Part shown: positions 24,101 to 34,058 of the stretch, in pieces | Numbering within the stretch: position 1 is the stretch's first letter | Layout of the letters: every line of letters begins with the position of its first letter | Assembly (NCBI RefSeq): GCF_000003605.2 | Contig: NW_003132361.1 | Coordinates: forward strand, 67,286-101,343 | Length of the DNA: 34,058 nt | Direction of reading: 5' to 3' | DNA from: Saccoglossus kowalevskii | Taxonomy: Eukaryota > Hemichordata > Enteropneusta > Harrimaniidae | Notes under the pieces: model-generated | Database searches by the model: none | What the model was told of the DNA's origin: nothing | Seen by the model: the letters and a program-made list of their open reading frames with translations, nothing else | Translations under genes and position numbers: made by a program

Positions 24101-27100
24101 GTATAACTGTAAAATGTAAAATATCATACAAATAAAATACAAATACAAATTTGGAATTATAGGATTCCAAAGAAATAGTTAAAAAAAATAAAAATACAAC
24201 AACAATACTGTCAATTATGTCACCATGTGCAGATATCTACCAAGCGTAAGTTTAATATTTGACACTTGAAAGACAGCCAATTAAACCATTTAAAAATGAT
24301 TCCTAGGGCAGAAAAAATTACCATTATATCAAAATATTTCTTCAGGATTAATAAAATTAATAACATTTCACACAAAAGTGATTATAAGAAACATACTGTG
24401 TCATGCAAAGAATGTCAGACAACTACTGTCAACACCTCTGAAAACAAAAGTAGGTAGAAATCCCATTAGTTACATATCTCAATAATATTAATACAGCGTT
24501 ATACAGACCCCTACTGGGCACAAGCATTTAGTACCAACATGCTTGATATGACCTTCAGAATCATTTTACAGCAAGGGTGTTAAAACAATGAATTATAAAC
24601 AAAAATGATGTTTATCAATATGTAACGGGTTTAGCAATTGTGTTCAATCTTAGCTTTTTACCATCATACACTAGCTTATTTATCTGAAGATAAACTGTCA
24701 TTATTCATTATGGTATAATAAAGTTACCCTAGTTTTAAAACTCAGGGTTCAGCACTATTTTTTTAATTTCAAAAGACAGATACAGCCCCACAGGATACTT
24801 ATAAATGTCCAACCTTCATCAATAATTATTTGTTTTCAAATGATTGATTATTGTTTTGCTTGGTAAAAAGGAATGACCTTTGTTATTGTCATGGCAACTA
24901 GACTAAAGTTACAATATTATTATTGTGGAACTTTAAGATGTTCAAAAGCTTACTATTAAATGTACCGTTCAACCAGAATGAGTTAAAATAAAACAGCTCT
25001 AAAGTATTTATTGTTTTTTTCAACTGTGTAATCAATTGTGCTAGTATGAAGGCTGGTTATAATGGTTGGCTAGCTTCAATATATGAACATTGGTTTAAAA
25101 CTACTGTGGAGAAAATCTTATAAGTAGCTTATTTGTCAAGGTACTTTGAAAAGTGAACACAAAAAAGTCAGAGCCGTCAAAATAGACGTCATTGTTGCTA
25201 TTATGGAACACAAATATGACTGTGCATATGTTAATGAGAATATTGCCATGGTAACTGTGATGTCATTTGCACCTGCAACAGTTTGTAAGTCTGTCTGGCC
25301 AAATGAAATTTGACTTGCATTATTATGGTTATTAATATTTTATACTTAAACTGGTGGAAAAGTTATGCAATTCACTTTGTTTATCCTGAATCATTAATAC
25401 TCACTATTGTAAGATAATGTGTGTAACTCTTTTGTTATGTAATACTCTTACTCATTCATCTACATATCCAATCTCAAAGAAGACAGTCCCTCATCTCAAA
25501 GTATCATTCATTATAATGTCCTACTGTAAAATACTTTATTTTAGCTGCAATTAATTTTCGCTGAAGAAACTTTTTTATGGAATTTATTTTCACAAATTTT
25601 TCATGAGTTGAATGTAAAATATAAGAAAAAAGGTATATTTGCTGAATTTTATTTTCACTGAATCATTTCTTCAGCGAAAATAGCGAAAACTAATTCCAAG
25701 CAAAAATAAAGTATTTTACAGTATACAATTGGATAAAATCACCATACCACATAAATTTGCATATATTATCATATATTTACTTAAATTAACATGCATTTAT
25801 TTAACTTAAAAATATTCACATGAATTATCATAAATTTACATAAAATATACGTTTTGACAAAATTAACCTTGTCCTAGTTTCTCTGATAGCATGTGACCAA
25901 ACTAACAGTAATGTACTTTTAGATATTCAAACTAACCCACAATTATATTGGAAGCCAAGGAGGAAATTATCATATTGGCAATACAATGTTTTGTAGATGG
26001 AGGGTCTTTATTGGCAATGAGTTTACATTATGTTAGTAAAAATACTTTGATAATTTTTTTTATTGTGACAAATCACTCCATTTCAAGCTGTCTGAAACAC
26101 CGACAGGATAATAAAGGGCTTGGAAAAAGGGTCTAGAACACTTAGAATATAGGATGTATTACAGTCAAGAATTTAATTTCTTACTTCTGAGGATTGAAAA
26201 AAAGAATTGCTGAATGAGAAGGGATAGAGAGAGAGGGTAGAAGTTGGGAGGGTAAGCATTTATGACTTACTCATACTTAATAATAGTATAGAGATTCACT
26301 CAGGCTTAGTAATACCTTTAGTTTTATTGAATGAATCAGATAAACTATATAAAAGAAATATTGAGTAATCATTTTAAGATGCTAAATTCAAATGCAATGT
26401 CCTAAAATATATAACTAAATTAAAAAATTATATTTTCTGTAATCCACTTGTTTGAGAGAAATAACAGTTGTTACCATTCTGAGTATGTCTTTGTAGATAG
26501 TCTAGTTCAGTTTAATTTCATACACCGCCCAGTTTGTTACGAAGTAATAATTGGACTTTCACCACCTGGTAACAAGAGCCTTATGAAATAAATTTCAATT
26601 GAAAACAATTTCAGTGATTACTAAGTCTCAGTCTGGAAAATACACAGATTGAATTTGATATTCTGGTTTTCAAAATAACTGTCAACTTTATAGCTGGTGT
26701 AGCCAGGGTGATTTGTCTGAGTCCTTGAAAGGTTAGTCCTAAATATATTGACTTAAATATTGATGTCATTTGCAATCTTGTTACTTCCCAGTTATAATCC
26801 TAATATACAAAGAAAACAGCATGAAGATACCTTGCTACATTGCATGTTCTCATCAATTATTGAAAACATGTTCCCGAATCCTTGTACATTTTGACTCTAT
26901 GCAACAATAGATCATTTAATTTATATTTGAATGCAACAGTAAACTGTATTAATTTAAAATTCGAAAAAACATGTTAGTCAGAAAAAAACATGTAATTTTG
27001 TAGCAGTGAAAATTTGACAGGGAGTCACAGCTTCTATTATCATACATCAATAAAGAATAAATTTTAAAAACACTACATTTTTTTGACATTTTCCTGCATG

Positions 27101-29477
27101 GATGGTACCATAAAATAAATGACAAATAAAATAATAACAGCACTGTATTATTTCTTGTACTTAAAATAATACTATCCACAACATTTTTAAATTTAATTAT
27201 ACACAGATTATTATTACTTTAAAACAAAAATTGTCCAATGAGATATTGGCCACATATGATTTTTAATTAGGTAGGAGGCAATAATACAATTTAATAATAT
27301 TGTTTAAAAGTCGTGAGTTGTTTACACTTGATAACACATAGACTATTAACCTGTTCACTACTGGAACTTGACAGCCACAATTTGGTTCCACTTTTCAATT
27401 CATAGCGTAATTTTTGACAGAAAGTGTCAAAATTTTATGCTTCAAATATCCCAAAATAGAGTTTATGAGCAATGAACAAAAATGGCATGAAACAAGAGAA
27501 TTTTAGAATTTGACAATGATGATAACATCCTGCACCTTTTTATGCATTTTTGTACAATTTCTGCATCATTAGATCAGATGGACATAACTTGCTATCTGAT
27601 ACAGATCTTGATGTATGCGAGTCCCATAATTTCTCAAATCTCATAACTCACTAAAGCTGTAGTTGGTCAGTCACACTGATACTAACACTTTTTCATTGTT
27701 ATTTAATACCAGTGTGTATTTATAGGACTCAAACATTAGAAATCAAACACAAAGTGTATTATTGCCAGTTCTATATCCCAATGCGAACAAACCAGCAACC
27801 CAACCAGCAGTATTGCAGTAAAGCTCATGGGTTCAAATTTAACATTTTGTGATGGTAAGCTGATATCATTATTGCTATTTTGTTTTGTTTTGCAAAAAAC
27901 TGAGCTATATTGCTATACTTCTGGTTGGGTTGTTTTGTTTAAAGTAAATACTATGTAAATACTATCATTTTATCTGCCAAGAATTTAGTGCACATTTTAA
28001 TATATTGTTTTTGTAATATTTTGTAATTTCTCAAGGGGATGTTTACTTTATTTTTTTGTTTCCAGTAAAATGGACAAAAGTTGATTAAGTACTATCCATA
28101 ATCTTATTACTTGACTTGATACTGTACTATTTGGACACTGAATCATTTATTCCCAGTATCATGTTCAGTGATTATTTGATTATTACATGAATTCTCAATA
28201 CAGAACTGCACATTAATAAGCATATGGAAAACATGCATAATAAAAATACATTTTTTTCTCTGCATAAACTGTGTATTCCAGTCTCTGGGGACTCAAATAG
28301 AAGCTAAAGAATATAATAGCTCCAAGAAATCAGTACAATCATATCAAGAAACTATATTTTATTTTCATAGATAAAAGTACTCTAAACACAATAAATCACA
28401 CGAAACCAGTTTGATGAGTACCGGGGTATACCTTGAATTGTGCCAATTTGGTGAACCACATCAGGATTATTTGAATAGTCTAGTGACATTATTATACTTG
28501 CTAACAAATAAAAAATGAGTGACAGTCGATAGACTAAACCGTATTGATTCATGGTTGTCTAAAACATAACAGTCACAGAAAGCCTGCAGGGATTGAAGAG
28601 CTAAATCCAACACCACATATCGTGCTCATTCCAAGATATTGATTAAGTAATAAATAACACTAGAAGGGGTCGGAGGGTCATTTTTTTTTCAAGGATACTT
28701 TCTTCCTCAATGTCCACTACTGAATGATCCTGACTATATTTTACTGATTCCTCCTTTTTTTTGTTACTATGCATACGACACAATTTGTAATTATAATTAC
28801 CTGCATTAATTAATTAATTGATTAATTAATTATTTTACTGAACATTTCTTGCCAGCATGTGTTGTAAACTGTGTAAACTGACTCCTAATATTTTGGAGTT
28901 CTTCAACATTGCATTATTAAGCTTTGAATAAACAATTATTATATTATTACCAGTATATTATATTAAATTGCCTGTATATTAAAATAAATATACATGCCAT
29001 ATTAGGTAATTTTACTGATACAATTCCTCATACCATACCCATAGCAAATATTCAAATGAGAACTAATTAGAGTTAAACATATATTTACAAATACAACTTT
29101 ATATTCACAAATACAAATTTAGTCAAAGTTTAATTTTACAGTACACTTATACACTCTTTACACAATTACAGATTTAAGTACTCATGCTGAGTCCAACATA
29201 CACGCATAAACAGCCAATTAACAACAAACCACCAACATTTAATATTCACCTTTAATGGAAGGAAATTATGGAATATAAAACTGAGTTGTTGTATATCTCT
29301 GCTTACTGTGAAGAAGTATTGTTCAGAAAATATTATCAAAATATTTTCTAGTTTTTGTACCACTTTTTTGATGAAATACGAAAAATATAGTACATATTTC
29401 AATTCACAAAATGAGAAAACTAAACATTTGTGAAAACTAATACTATCTATACATACCTGGAACGTTAGGAAGTAAAA

Positions 29478-29514
<37 letters not shown>

Positions 29515-29997
29515 TTCACCGACGTCAAGGTCACAATCAAGATCTTCATCACTGTTGTTATCCCTATCATCAACATTAAGGTGACTATCTGCATGAGGTG
29601 TCTGTGTTGATACTGTGTGGCATGATATTGGACTTCTTTCACATTTGTAACACATACTGCTCAGTGATGGTGACGAGAAGCGCCGAATCATAAACGACCC
29701 CTGACTAAATGCTGGCGAGGCTGACATCCCATCGAATGTGCTGCAGTTTCGTGTAACAGGCGCTGGGATGGAGATGGGAGCTGAGGTAACGACAGGAACT
29801 GCCATATTGTCGGGAAATCTATTGGAATGTGTGCCGTCTTCAGGAATGCTGGCCATTTGCGGGTTACTTTCCTGCATGGTGGTGTACTTATACCGATTAT
29901 ATCCGACGCTACTTGCTTTGTCTTCACTCACACTAAGTAAATTACCAACTGCACTTGCTTGTTTGTTGTGTGTGACCTCCACTGAACTTTCGTTCAT
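18031..29997 (-). CDS. bcl2l11-like: BH3-only pro-apoptotic protein, BIM/BMF type (three-exon CDS span)
   Basis: Joining 29997-29457, 23926-23745 and 18141-18031 gives 834 nt, 277 residues plus TGA. Vertebrate BIM-EL and BMF are near 190 residues. In order: a polar N-terminus; a basic serine segment MIRRFSSPSLSS (103-114); RSP (121-123); STQTP (130-134), the dynein-light-chain-type motif of BIM and BMF; an acidic stretch with D12 (162-173); RPEIEVGRELRRISDEF (217-233), a BH3 helix with the core L226, I229, D231 and F233; and a short tail with FFWRIVG (257-263). The family binds the groove of BCL-2-type survival proteins, and activates BAX/BAK, at the mitochondrial outer membrane; the dynein-light-chain motif tethers BIM and BMF to motor complexes. 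The BH3 block matches vertebrate BIM at 11 of 16 aligned positions from memory. With a BMF-like tail, it may descend from the common ancestor of both. Expression is untested. Confidence 0.88.
20688..21007. other. Assembly gap (320 N)
   Basis: Unknown sequence lies in the last intron. Open frames spanning it are artefacts. The gap is followed directly by a (AATCA)n-like tract at 21031-21068, so a low-complexity repeat may have caused it. Confidence 0.99.
21031..21068 (+). repeat. Low-complexity (AATCA/CAAAT)n tract
   Basis: Imperfect pentanucleotide repetition next to the gap. Confidence 0.8.
21790..22601 (+). repeat. Helitron-like (HINE-type) repeat with about 147-bp tandem units, copy 2
   Basis: The anchor GCAAATTAGG occurs at 21964, 22109, 22260 and 22407, spacings of 145, 151 and 147. 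Each unit also carries an 'AGAGCATCTATGTA'-like block, an 'ATTGAAAT/AATCCAATGAA' block, a GATATCAGTG block and a 'AAAATTAGCTAAT' block. The array ends in a CA-rich stretch and a perfect hairpin, TGTGTGC-TTT-GCACACA (22575-22591), then GAGTCAAAA. Non-autonomous Helentron relatives in invertebrates commonly combine tandem core units with a terminal hairpin. That class is an inference from structure; no protein is encoded. Confidence 0.65.
22575..22591. repeat. Terminal hairpin of the tandem-unit repeat
   Basis: A 7-bp perfect stem around TTT, 10 nt from the inferred end. The matching hairpin in copy 1 has a longer imperfect stem (1963-1994). Its preservation in both copies suggests a functional end rather than chance. 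Confidence 0.6.
22990..23360 (+). repeat. Decayed copy 3 of the same repeat family
   Basis: It has the shared 'TTTGCCCCAGGGCACCTATGTA' and 'GAGATATC' blocks, a CA/GACA-rich stretch in which an 18-nt 'ACACACATGCAGACAGAC' unit is repeated, and an ACTAACTGCAAAGACTC end. The hairpin has been lost. Confidence 0.5.
23745..23926 (-). CDS. bcl2l11-like: BIM/BMF-like gene, BH3 exon
   Basis: It begins after TTTTCAG with GA, which completes the Gly codon split by the phase-1 intron, and ends AGG|GTGAGT in phase 0. It encodes residues 181-241. An N-terminal part has basic-serine sites (RWRSFS and a RNRSHS-type sequence). The BH3 helix follows at 217-233, and the exon ends at R241. The core agrees with the BH3 rule: L226, I229 and F233 on the hydrophobic face and D231 as the invariant acidic residue. 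The small residue before the Asp, Gly in BIM, is Ser230 here; Ser or Ala at this place is tolerated in other BH3 proteins. Vertebrate BIM also has its BH3 in a separate exon, ending in Arg before Val as here. Retention of the next intron would add 13 residues after R241 before a stop. Confidence 0.9.
24028..24105 (+). repeat. Diverged 39-bp tandem duplication
   Basis: GTTAATTACC...GGTTAATAAGGTACATTAAAAAA and GTGAATTACATGGTTAATAATTTGCATTAAAAAA are adjacent copies. The sequence is intronic. Confidence 0.55.
25522..25723. mobile_element. MITE, 202 bp, with perfect 21-bp terminal inverted repeats
   Basis: The left end TACTGTAAAATACTTTATTTT (25522-25542) is the exact reverse complement of 25703-25723. 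Further in, TTTTCGCTGAAGAAA (25555-25569) and its complement at 25666-25680 continue the symmetry, with a small duplication inside the right arm. Both ends begin and end with TA, in keeping with a TA target site as in Tc1/mariner-type elements. There is no coding capacity, so it is non-autonomous. It lies in an intron of the BH3-only gene. Confidence 0.8.
28785..28833 (+). repeat. AT-rich palindrome and (TAAT)n microsatellite
   Basis: GTAATTATAATTAC (a 14-bp palindrome) is followed by TTAATTAATTAATTGATTAATTAATT. ATTA cores match homeodomain sites, but such AT repeats match by composition alone. Confidence 0.7.
29457..29997 (-). CDS. bcl2l11-like: BIM/BMF-like gene, first coding exon
   Basis: It encodes residues 1-180 and the first base of codon 181. 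The ATG at 29997-29995 has A at -3, a favourable context. Only 9 nt upstream (AG at 30008-30007) is a strong acceptor preceded by a T-rich tract, so this looks like the first coding but not the first transcribed exon, as in vertebrate BIM. The exon ends CCAG|GTATGT, a good donor, in phase 1. It carries the regulatory half of the protein: the basic serine-rich segment, RSP, the STQTP motif and the acidic poly-Asp run. Vertebrate BIM has a comparable order (RRSS segment, RSP, KSTQTP), where kinases control stability and dynein light chain binds. If the following intron were retained, the frame would stop after GMYR, giving a product without BH3. Confidence 0.88.
29479..29514 (-). repeat. Coding microsatellite (GAT)n encoding D12
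   Basis: About twelve GAT codons in an unbroken run, close to the exon's donor site. It encodes a poly-aspartate stretch after a diffuse acidic region. Runs of a single codon are prone to length change, so alleles may differ in the number of Asp residues. Confidence 0.9.
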
Positions 29998-30006
29998 TCT
30001 ATTAAT
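29998..30006 (-). other. bcl2l11-like: 5' UTR part of the first coding exon
   Basis: Nine nucleotides separate the inferred acceptor from the ATG. The upstream exon, probably non-coding, is not identified and may lie in 30.0-34.06 kb or beyond the window. Confidence 0.5.
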
Positions 30007-33000
30007 CTGTTGTGAGACAAAAAAAGAATGGAAATTAATTATTAGTTAAGTTAAGCACAATATAATGTTTAGAAACCCTGCTGGCCATCCTTGACAGTTT
30101 ATAGCCTTGGGTACCACTCTGTGACAGCTATAATTGTTGTAAGGTGAGAAACACAAAAGGTGTTGCAAACACCATCCTGCAGGGTAAAGTACAACCATGG
30201 AACAAACAATTAAAATTATTAACTAGATGTACTTCGTCAACAAATGGAAAAAAACATTACAGCAAAGCAAAGTCAACAAACCAACAGACATACTGAATTC
30301 CAATCCATTTATTCACAAGTTTCACAAGAAGTCATGGTCATCATCGAAATGATTCAGCATTCTATTTAATACTAGATGACTAGACATGACATATCAGTCT
30401 ATGATGCAATCATTAATAATAATTATGTAAATTAATCTAGATGATATTATACCAATTATTGAAACATTTTCAGAGAATAAAAATAAGTGACACTGTCTAA
30501 TTCAATAGCAGACAAACGAATTTGCCTCGGCAAAACAAAAATGCTGCTGCAGCTGCGTTCAAGTAATAAATGAGACTCAACATCACCATGGAAACACTAA
30601 CATACATTTATTTCAAACTTGTCACGGTCTAGCATGTTGAGGAGATGTCAACAGTGCACCAGTACCAATATAATATTCATAGCAAATAATATGACTCAAT
30701 TTGGAGCAATAATTTCCAAAGGGATCATTTTTAAATAGCCGCAAGCACACCATTCGACAAGTATTAGAAGTGGATGAAATTTATAATTTATTTATTCAAT
30801 TGAGAAATGGAGAAAACATCACTAAATTTAAACTATTTTGAAACTGCCAAGTTAGGTTATATGTAATAATTACATATCCATGTTACAGGGCACAAAAGGT
30901 GATTAACATTAGTTTCAGTCAAATGTACATGGATAAATACATATTTATTATCGTTTTCATCGATAGAATGATTCTGATCAGTTTTATAGATTTTTTTACC
31001 ATTATTTTTATTTTAACAAATCACCTGCTGAAAGCTACATGGATATTCCAAATGAATGAACTGTCACTGACAGCAGGACAGCATGTGTTCAATTCATTTA
31101 GTCTGGTATTAATTATTTCATAAAATTTACATATTTTAATTATTATTTTATGCACACCTTATGGTGCAAATTTTATAAGCATTGTCTTTATTGAAAAAAA
31201 TGCAGTAATGTCTTAGGCTAGGTCATGCAGAGTACAAGGTTAGCCTGACCTTACATTTATAAATAAAGCCATTAGGTACATGTATATTAATAGGAATTTC
31301 AATGTTGCATACTGCACACAGTAAAAAGTAAACAGAGACATGCACCAAGTGACTGCCAGAGACATAAATAGAAACATCACATACATTCTGACTTATACCA
31401 AATCTTACTCAGAAAGACACACAGAAACAAAATTTACAATGACCTTTAAAATATGCCACTGATGCATGTTACAACATGATCTTAGTAATTATATGCGAGC
31501 CTGTATGAAAACAACTCGCCAGGGTGATCTGAAAGTGTTGCCTTGACAATTTAAAACTCATGAACAGGATTTCTATGTATATACAAGCTACCAATAAAAC
31601 AGCTGACTGACACACAGAATAAATCTGTTCACATATAAAAACAAACAATGACTTAGGGGGGGGGGGCAGTACTGAATGAACACTATGGTTTTTGAACAGC
31701 AGTCTTCATGCATCACAAACCACCATAGATAAACAAAAAAATATCTTGAAGACATGAAAACCACACTCTAACACTAAGTTAAGGTATAAATACCTGCAAA
31801 GTCCAGCATAATAGTTTGAGATTCTGATTACAAGTTAGTCACACAAATCAAAGAGAATGACTATACACACTGAGTACAGCCTGCCTAGACAAAGAATATG
31901 GAAATAGCTCAAATCTCATTGTGCTTTGGAAAAGCCCAAACATCAGGGTAAAAATAGGCATGACATCAGTGTTATTGACAGACACATACATGGACTTTCA
32001 GACCATGCCCACTTTTGACATGACCTCCCATCATACATTTCACCATTCCAGATTAAAACTGATAATGAATTTTCTTTTTCAAGCCCAGTCTACTGCCATC
32101 TAGAGGCTGCAAACTGAGTGATTCGACAATAACTATTCCATCACTCGTTGTCGTTGTCAGGTTGGAATAACTATTAATAGACACCTGAAGAGTTAGCATA
32201 AATCTCTAGCTTGAATGCTTAATGGAAGAGCCGACAAGCTCTTCTATCCACTGCATGCCTGTTAAACACGTCTTCAAAGAAAAAAAGTTTGAAAGCCATT
32301 TTTTGTTCATGTATACTAGCATAGATAGGAACTTCACACAGTATGGCAACAAGAAAAAGATCAGAGGTTTATTCCTCAATAATATAGAGGTTAAGTAGGC
32401 AATGATATGAACACTACTAGTAACATGTCCTAATAGAACTACAACAGGTTAGCTACCACTGCCAATAATTGTTAGTTTGCCCTCTAATAGGAAGAGGGTG
32501 ACTGGTTTTCTAAGAGTAACTCTCCTGAATGGTTTTAACAAACTATCCTCTTTCTTATTTACAACTGTGCTGCTTTCAATAGATCTCATGATAGCATCTG
32601 CCCCGTCGACCACTTTCTGTATTATTTCTTTAAATTGCTAGTGCAATATACATTTTAATTTTATAATTCCATTTCCCAAGTTCTTTTTTTAATTGCTATC
32701 CCCTAAATTATAGTATTACTGCTGTAAGGGAATAGTTAGCATTCTTTGTTTAATTATCAGTTGATATCCAAATTAACACAATTTTACTCACCAAAATATT
32801 GTGCAACATTTTGCATATTTTTATTAATTTTTATTTAATTTCTTTGTTAATTTTAAACCAAATGGACATTAATTGCTAGTACCTGCAAGTTTCAATCAAA
32901 ATGTTTAGAAAAATAAGGAAAATGGGTTTTGTTGCCACCTGTCTCATTATAATAACTTCTCAGACCTCCCAAACAAACATACAATCTTATCAAAGTTTTC

Positions 33001-34058
33001 TTGATATAGTATTAAAAACAATATTTATCATAACAAACAAGTAGAAAACATTCTCACATTTTCATTGCCAAACACACAATTATAGTTATTACCGTAATAA
33101 GAAAGTAGTGAAATACAAAATTATTACTTTCAATCAAACACTTAAATACACCACTGTATTAACAGCCAAGTGAGTGACAACAACATAACTAGACGATATA
33201 GATTATTGAATGGATCATTGATTCCAGATCAGGTAAATGTCTTTATTTTATGCTCTAAGTGAACCGTCTATCATCCATGAAATAAGGCCTCACAATTTAT
33301 CTTTTTAAATTGTTTACACGTCTATAAAACTTTTCACACTCTGCATCTTTTTTCACTTTTCCTCTATCAAAGATGGAATGAAATCCAAACAATTTTAGAA
33401 AACAAATGAGTGACATGTGTGGGTATCAGCAAAGCGATTTTGTTGGTATATGATAATATTAATCCTAAACTGCATCAGTAGTAAATGCTGCCTGGGTTTC
33501 TATGACAACTGGGAAAGTCGCCAAGAATGATCCATATTTGGTAGTTGTCTCGTGGCATGATGTCATCAAGTTGCTTTATTGTCTGGTCGACATGCAAATG
33601 TGATCTAATATATTGACAATGCCAATTACCTCTAAGTCGAACCAGAACGCCCTCTTTTTCAATCATCTGAATGGGACCACACCCATTATTTCTTCTTTCT
33701 ATTAATATTCATATACATTTTTCTAATTCATTTATTTCTGCCCAAATGAAACTATTTAATGGTGATTTTATTCTGTACCATACTTATCATAAATATTGAC
33801 AACTATGTTTTTAATATATCTACAACATAACCATCATTGTATGACCAATGTTATACAATCGCATGGAAATTGAGACATCCTTGAAAACATTAGTTTTCTG
33901 TAATCACCACATAAAAGAAGCACTATGATGTCAAAAAGTCTGAATATGCTGCCATAATCATAGTGTTTTTTTGTTTATTTTTTATTTCTTTCAAATATTG
34001 AAGGGTGATACTTATTCTCATGATGAAGGCATCTGTAATACCAATAGGATTAATTTTT
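30007..34058. other. AT-rich, CpG-poor sequence, probably the first intron or upstream region of the BH3-only gene
   Basis: No exon with good splice sites and coding character was found. A G11 run lies at 31656-31666. The CpG-poor style continues to the window edge, so transcription may start further right. A non-coding first exon cannot be recognised from sequence alone. Confidence 0.5.
33475..33666 (-). pseudogene. Possible relic of a LINE endonuclease domain
   Basis: The - strand frame contains LDDIMPRDNYQIWIILGDF. A hydrophobic stretch followed by GDF resembles the 'hxxGDFN' motif of the exonuclease-endonuclease-phosphatase domain of LINE retrotransposons. The Asn expected after GDF is Pro here and the frame stops soon after. 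The frame stays open a little upstream of the ATG. Other domains that could complete an element were not seen. It could also be an unrelated fragment. Confidence 0.3.

Larger units (their letters stand above)
23927..29456 (-). other. Intron between the first coding exon and the BH3 exon
   Basis: It begins GTATGT and ends TTTGTGATTTTCAG, with phase 1 on both sides. It is about 5.5 kb, AT-rich and CpG-poor. It contains the MITE at 25522-25723, a (TAAT)n tract near 28.8 kb and a small tandem duplication at 24.03-24.10 kb. No additional in-frame exon with a recognisable motif was seen. Confidence 0.75.

Noticed and set aside
29166-29642. A - strand frame of 158 codons overlapping the first coding exon
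   Set aside because: It is an out-of-frame shadow. It reads the GAT run as poly-Met and continues into the intron past the donor at 29456.
29738-30049. A 103-codon + strand frame opposite the first coding exon
   Set aside because: It is the antisense shadow of a well-supported exon and contains no independent signal.

Overview
This is eukaryotic DNA, most likely from a marine invertebrate animal, perhaps a hemichordate, an echinoderm or another invertebrate with mosaic DNA methylation. The grounds are short exons with GT-AG introns, a low GC content, decayed DNA-transposon and Helitron-like repeats, and long CpG-poor stretches beside CpG-rich ones. The species guess is low confidence. Only two genes can be supported, and they converge tail to tail. 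One assembly gap (Ns) lies at 20688-21007.

Left edge (1 to about 2.4 kb, + strand): an intron end and the terminal exon (252-556) of a gene whose protein ends in an arginine-glycine (RGG/GAR) tail. Its 3' UTR follows, with a likely poly(A) site near 1.3 kb. I could not name this protein. One copy of a dispersed repeat lies at 1.66-2.0 kb.

Middle (about 2.4-13.9 kb): a CpG-rich stretch with no gene I can defend. It holds scattered repeats, G-runs, hairpins, a small inverted-repeat element, a diverged tandem duplication and a possible retroposon tail.

Right (about 14.07-30.0 kb, - strand): a complete coding sequence for a BH3-only pro-apoptotic protein of the BIM/BMF type, in three exons (29997-29457, 23926-23745, 18141-18031). 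Splice sites and phases agree (1, then 0) and give 277 residues. In order the protein carries a BIM-like serine-rich basic segment, an RSP site, a dynein-light-chain-type STQTP motif, a 12-residue poly-Asp run, a BH3 helix very close to that of vertebrate BIM, and a tail that looks more like BMF than BIM. An acceptor lies only 9 nt upstream of the ATG, so a non-coding 5' exon is expected further right. Candidate poly(A) sites near 17.4 kb and 14.07 kb would give short and long 3' UTRs. The introns contain a 202-bp MITE and a Helitron-like repeat with about 147-bp internal tandem units.

30.0-34.06 kb is AT-rich, CpG-poor sequence read as first-intron or upstream sequence of the BH3-only gene. 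It has only a possible LINE endonuclease relic near 33.5 kb. The most notable content is the invertebrate BIM/BMF gene and the coincidence between its inferred transcribed span and the CpG-poor domain.
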